Source: Bacillota bacterium (GTDB taxonomy: Bacteria > Bacillota > Clostridia > Lachnospirales > Lachnospiraceae). Taken from it: 6,610 nt of DNA. Shown here piece after piece: positions 5,135 to 6,610 of this stretch. The notes below the pieces were generated by a model. It made no database searches. It was given only the letters and a program-made list of their open reading frames with translations, and had not been told where the DNA came from. The position numbers and the translations under genes were made by a program. Where the stretch lies: contig JAIIAN010000168.1 in the NCBI GenBank assembly GCA_022717655.1, forward strand, positions 1 through 6,610. Direction: 5' to 3'. The stretch's first letter is position 1, and each line of letters opens with the position of its first letter.

Positions 5135-6610
5135 ATGGCAGAAAAAATAGAAAAGAGAATCGAAGAAGTGTGCGAGCGCATACTTTTTTCGGCGAGAAGT
5201 GAATTGTATCTGCATCTGCGTTTTCTGGATGTGGCACTATCGATGTTTTCTTATGCATTAGAACCAAATTTGGAAACTATTGGAAGTGATGGCAGAGTCC
5301 TTTATTACAATCCGGCTTACTTGGGCGGGATTTACCGGCAGGGAAGAAGGATGGTGAATCGTGCGTATTTGCATATTGTGTTTCACTGTATTTTTGCGCA
5401 TCCGTGGAAAGATACCAGAATCCGCAAAAAAAGAGCAGGTTATGAACTTGGAATCACAAGGGAATCTGGACAAGAAGATTTAATCGATTTATTGTGGGAT
5501 ATTTCCTGTGACATTGCGGTGGAACGGATGATTGATGAATTATATTTAAACTGTGTCCGAAAACCGCTGTCTCCGTTTCGCAAAGAAATTTATGAGTGGC
5601 TCAAAAAAGAAAAGAGTGTCTTAAATGCGGAAAGTATTTTTTCGGCACTGGTACATAGAAAAACGGATGAGACATTTGCAAGGCGCTTAAAACAGGAATT
5701 TGAAGTCGATGAGCATCGCATCTGGAGAGAAAGAAATCGTCAGAATCCGAGGCAGAATCCAAAGGAGGACTGGGATGATATCCGTGAAAAGATGCAGACG
5801 GAGATGGAGAGTTTTGGAGATGAGAAAGATAACGGCGCAGGACAGAGCATGCTTGAAAAAATTAAGGCAGAAAACAGGGAAAGACATAATTATCGGCAGT
5901 TTTTAAAGAAATTTGCAGTATTAAAAGAAGAACAACAGATAGATGCTGACGCATTTGATTATGGCTTTTATGTTTATGGATTGTCGTTATATGGAAATAT
6001 GCCGCTCATTGAACCGCTTGAGACAAAAGAAGTCAAAAAAGTAGAAGAATTTATTATTGCGATTGATACGTCGATGTCGTGTTCAGGAGAGCTGGTCAAG
6101 CGTTTTTTAGAGGAAACCTGGTCCATTTTAAGAGAGACCGACAGTTTCTTTCATACCGTAAATATTCATATTATTCAGTGTGACGAAGCAGTTAGAAAAG
6201 ACGATAAGATTACTTCAAAAGAAGAATTAGAAGAATATATGAAGGACCTTGAAATAGAGGGAAAGGGCGGAACGGATTTTGTTCCGGTGTTTACTTATGT
6301 ACAGGAACTGCTTCAAAGAAAAGAGTTTTCCAATCTTCGGGGATTGTTGTATTTTACAGATGGAAAAGGACGGTTTCCAAAGAAAATGCCACCTTATCAG
6401 ACGGCATTTGTGCTGGTACAAAAAGAGTTTGAAGAAATTCAAGCAAATTTTAATGGAAAAGCTGAATATGAAAATGGAGAAATTATATTAGCATCTAATA
6501 CATCAATTAAACATAATTTAATAAAAGGCAATATTTTAGCAGCGTTAATTATGTATTTAAAAGGTAGCAAGTGTAGAGCATATGATGAACAAATAGAAGT
6601 TATATTCAAA
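5135..6610 (+). CDS. DUF2201-type VWA-domain protein, fused in frame to a Uma2-like nuclease segment (3' end outside window)
   Basis: An open frame of 492 codons with no stop before the window edge. The N-terminal half resembles the DUF2201 metallopeptidase-like region: LHIVFHCIFAHPW with His80 and His84 (HxxxH, Ile in place of the zincin Glu), then WDISCDIAVERM with Asp126. A charged linker (about 175-265) leads to a VWA domain at about 305-430 with all MIDAS parts: DTSMS (311-315), GGTDF (Thr380) and FTDG (Asp409). VWA proteins of this class usually work with a MoxR-family AAA+ ATPase in complex assembly. Past about residue 432 the expected VWA end is replaced by a Uma2-like segment (YENGEIILASNTS, a following His460, YLKGSKCRAYDEQIEVIFK). 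The ATG at 5135 has only GGA 6 nt upstream; its closeness to the LRR stop (21 nt) suggests translational coupling. Confidence 0.85.
   Translation, partial: MAEKIEKRIEEVCERILFSARSELYLHLRFLDVALSMFSYALEPNLETIGSDGRVLYYNPAYLGGIYRQGRRMVNRAYLHIVFHCIFAHPWKDTRIRKKRAGYELGITRESGQEDLIDLLWDISCDIAVERMIDELYLNCVRKPLSPFRKEIYEWLKKEKSVLNAESIFSALVHRKTDETFARRLKQEFEVDEHRIWRERNRQNPRQNPKEDWDDIREKMQTEMESFGDEKDNGAGQSMLEKIKAENRERHNYRQFLKKFAVLKEEQQIDADAFDYGFYVYGLSLYGNMPLIEPLETKEVKKVEEFIIAIDTSMSCSGELVKRFLEETWSILRETDSFFHTVNIHIIQCDEAVRKDDKITSKEELEEYMKDLEIEGKGGTDFVPVFTYVQELLQRKEFSNLRGLLYFTDGKGRFPKKMPPYQTAFVLVQKEFEEIQANFNGKAEYENGEIILASNTSIKHNLIKGNILAALIMYLKGSKCRAYDEQIEVIFK
6461..6610 (+). other. Uma2-like (DUF820) nuclease segment in the VWA reading frame
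   Basis: Residues about 443-492 of the frame starting at 5135 match the N-terminal half of Uma2-family PD-(D/E)XK-like proteins: a Tyr-x-Asn-Gly-Glu-Ile start, a Ser/Thr-rich turn, a conserved His (460), a helix, then YLKG-x-KC and a strand ending in IEVIFK. The usual first 15-25 residues of the family are missing, and the next in-frame Met is residue 473, inside the domain, so it has no start of its own here. GC content by hand count is about 23% over 6481-6610, against about 41% over 6301-6420. The catalytic Asp/Glu region lies outside the window. Confidence 0.6.

Noticed and set aside
6279..6491. 70-codon forward frame inside the VWA gene
   Set aside because: It lies wholly within the long frame that carries the MIDAS motifs and has no domain of its own.

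Overview
The window reads as a chromosomal segment of a low-GC Gram-positive anaerobe, most likely a gut Lachnospiraceae-type Clostridia. The signs are purine-rich GGAG/AAGG ribosome binding sites, AT-leaning codons, a GerMN-domain lipoprotein, a tRNA gene without an encoded CCA end, and a BspA-type leucine-rich-repeat protein next to a VWA/DUF2201 protein. The genus cannot be fixed from this sequence. Every gene I support lies on the + strand.

Left part (1-2772). The window opens inside glgB (glycogen branching enzyme). Its reading frame breaks at a run of six A (676-681). The conserved C-terminal strand and a long Lys/Glu/Pro-rich tail with 27-nt repeats continue one frame over, to a stop at 1001-1003. 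An MscS-type mechanosensitive channel gene follows 11 nt later. After a 103-nt gap comes a lipoprotein with a long acidic linker and a GerMN domain, closed by a strong intrinsic terminator.

Middle (2773-4120). A small flavodoxin (BilS-like by motif) and a two-helix membrane protein with a C-terminal zinc ribbon form a likely two-gene unit. They are followed by a well-formed promoter, a tRNA-Thr(CGU) gene and its terminator. The terminator runs straight into a compact, hairpin-packed, non-coding element of about 140 bp (3978-4119) that looks like a dispersed palindromic repeat.

Right part (4132-6610). A lipoprotein N-terminus with a strong ribosome binding site runs, one frame off, into a BspA-like leucine-rich-repeat protein. 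Then comes a reading frame of at least 492 codons, open to the window edge. It encodes a DUF2201-type protein (metallopeptidase-like N-terminal region, then a VWA domain with a complete MIDAS motif). Its 3' end switches abruptly, in frame, to a Uma2-like nuclease domain, and the GC content falls from about 41% to about 23%. The LRR and VWA genes probably belong to a MoxR-VWA type locus, with the ATPase outside the window.

The observations most worth a second look are the VWA-Uma2 fusion, the two one-base frame breaks at or near homopolymers (glgB and the LRR lipoprotein), and the palindromic element behind the tRNA gene.
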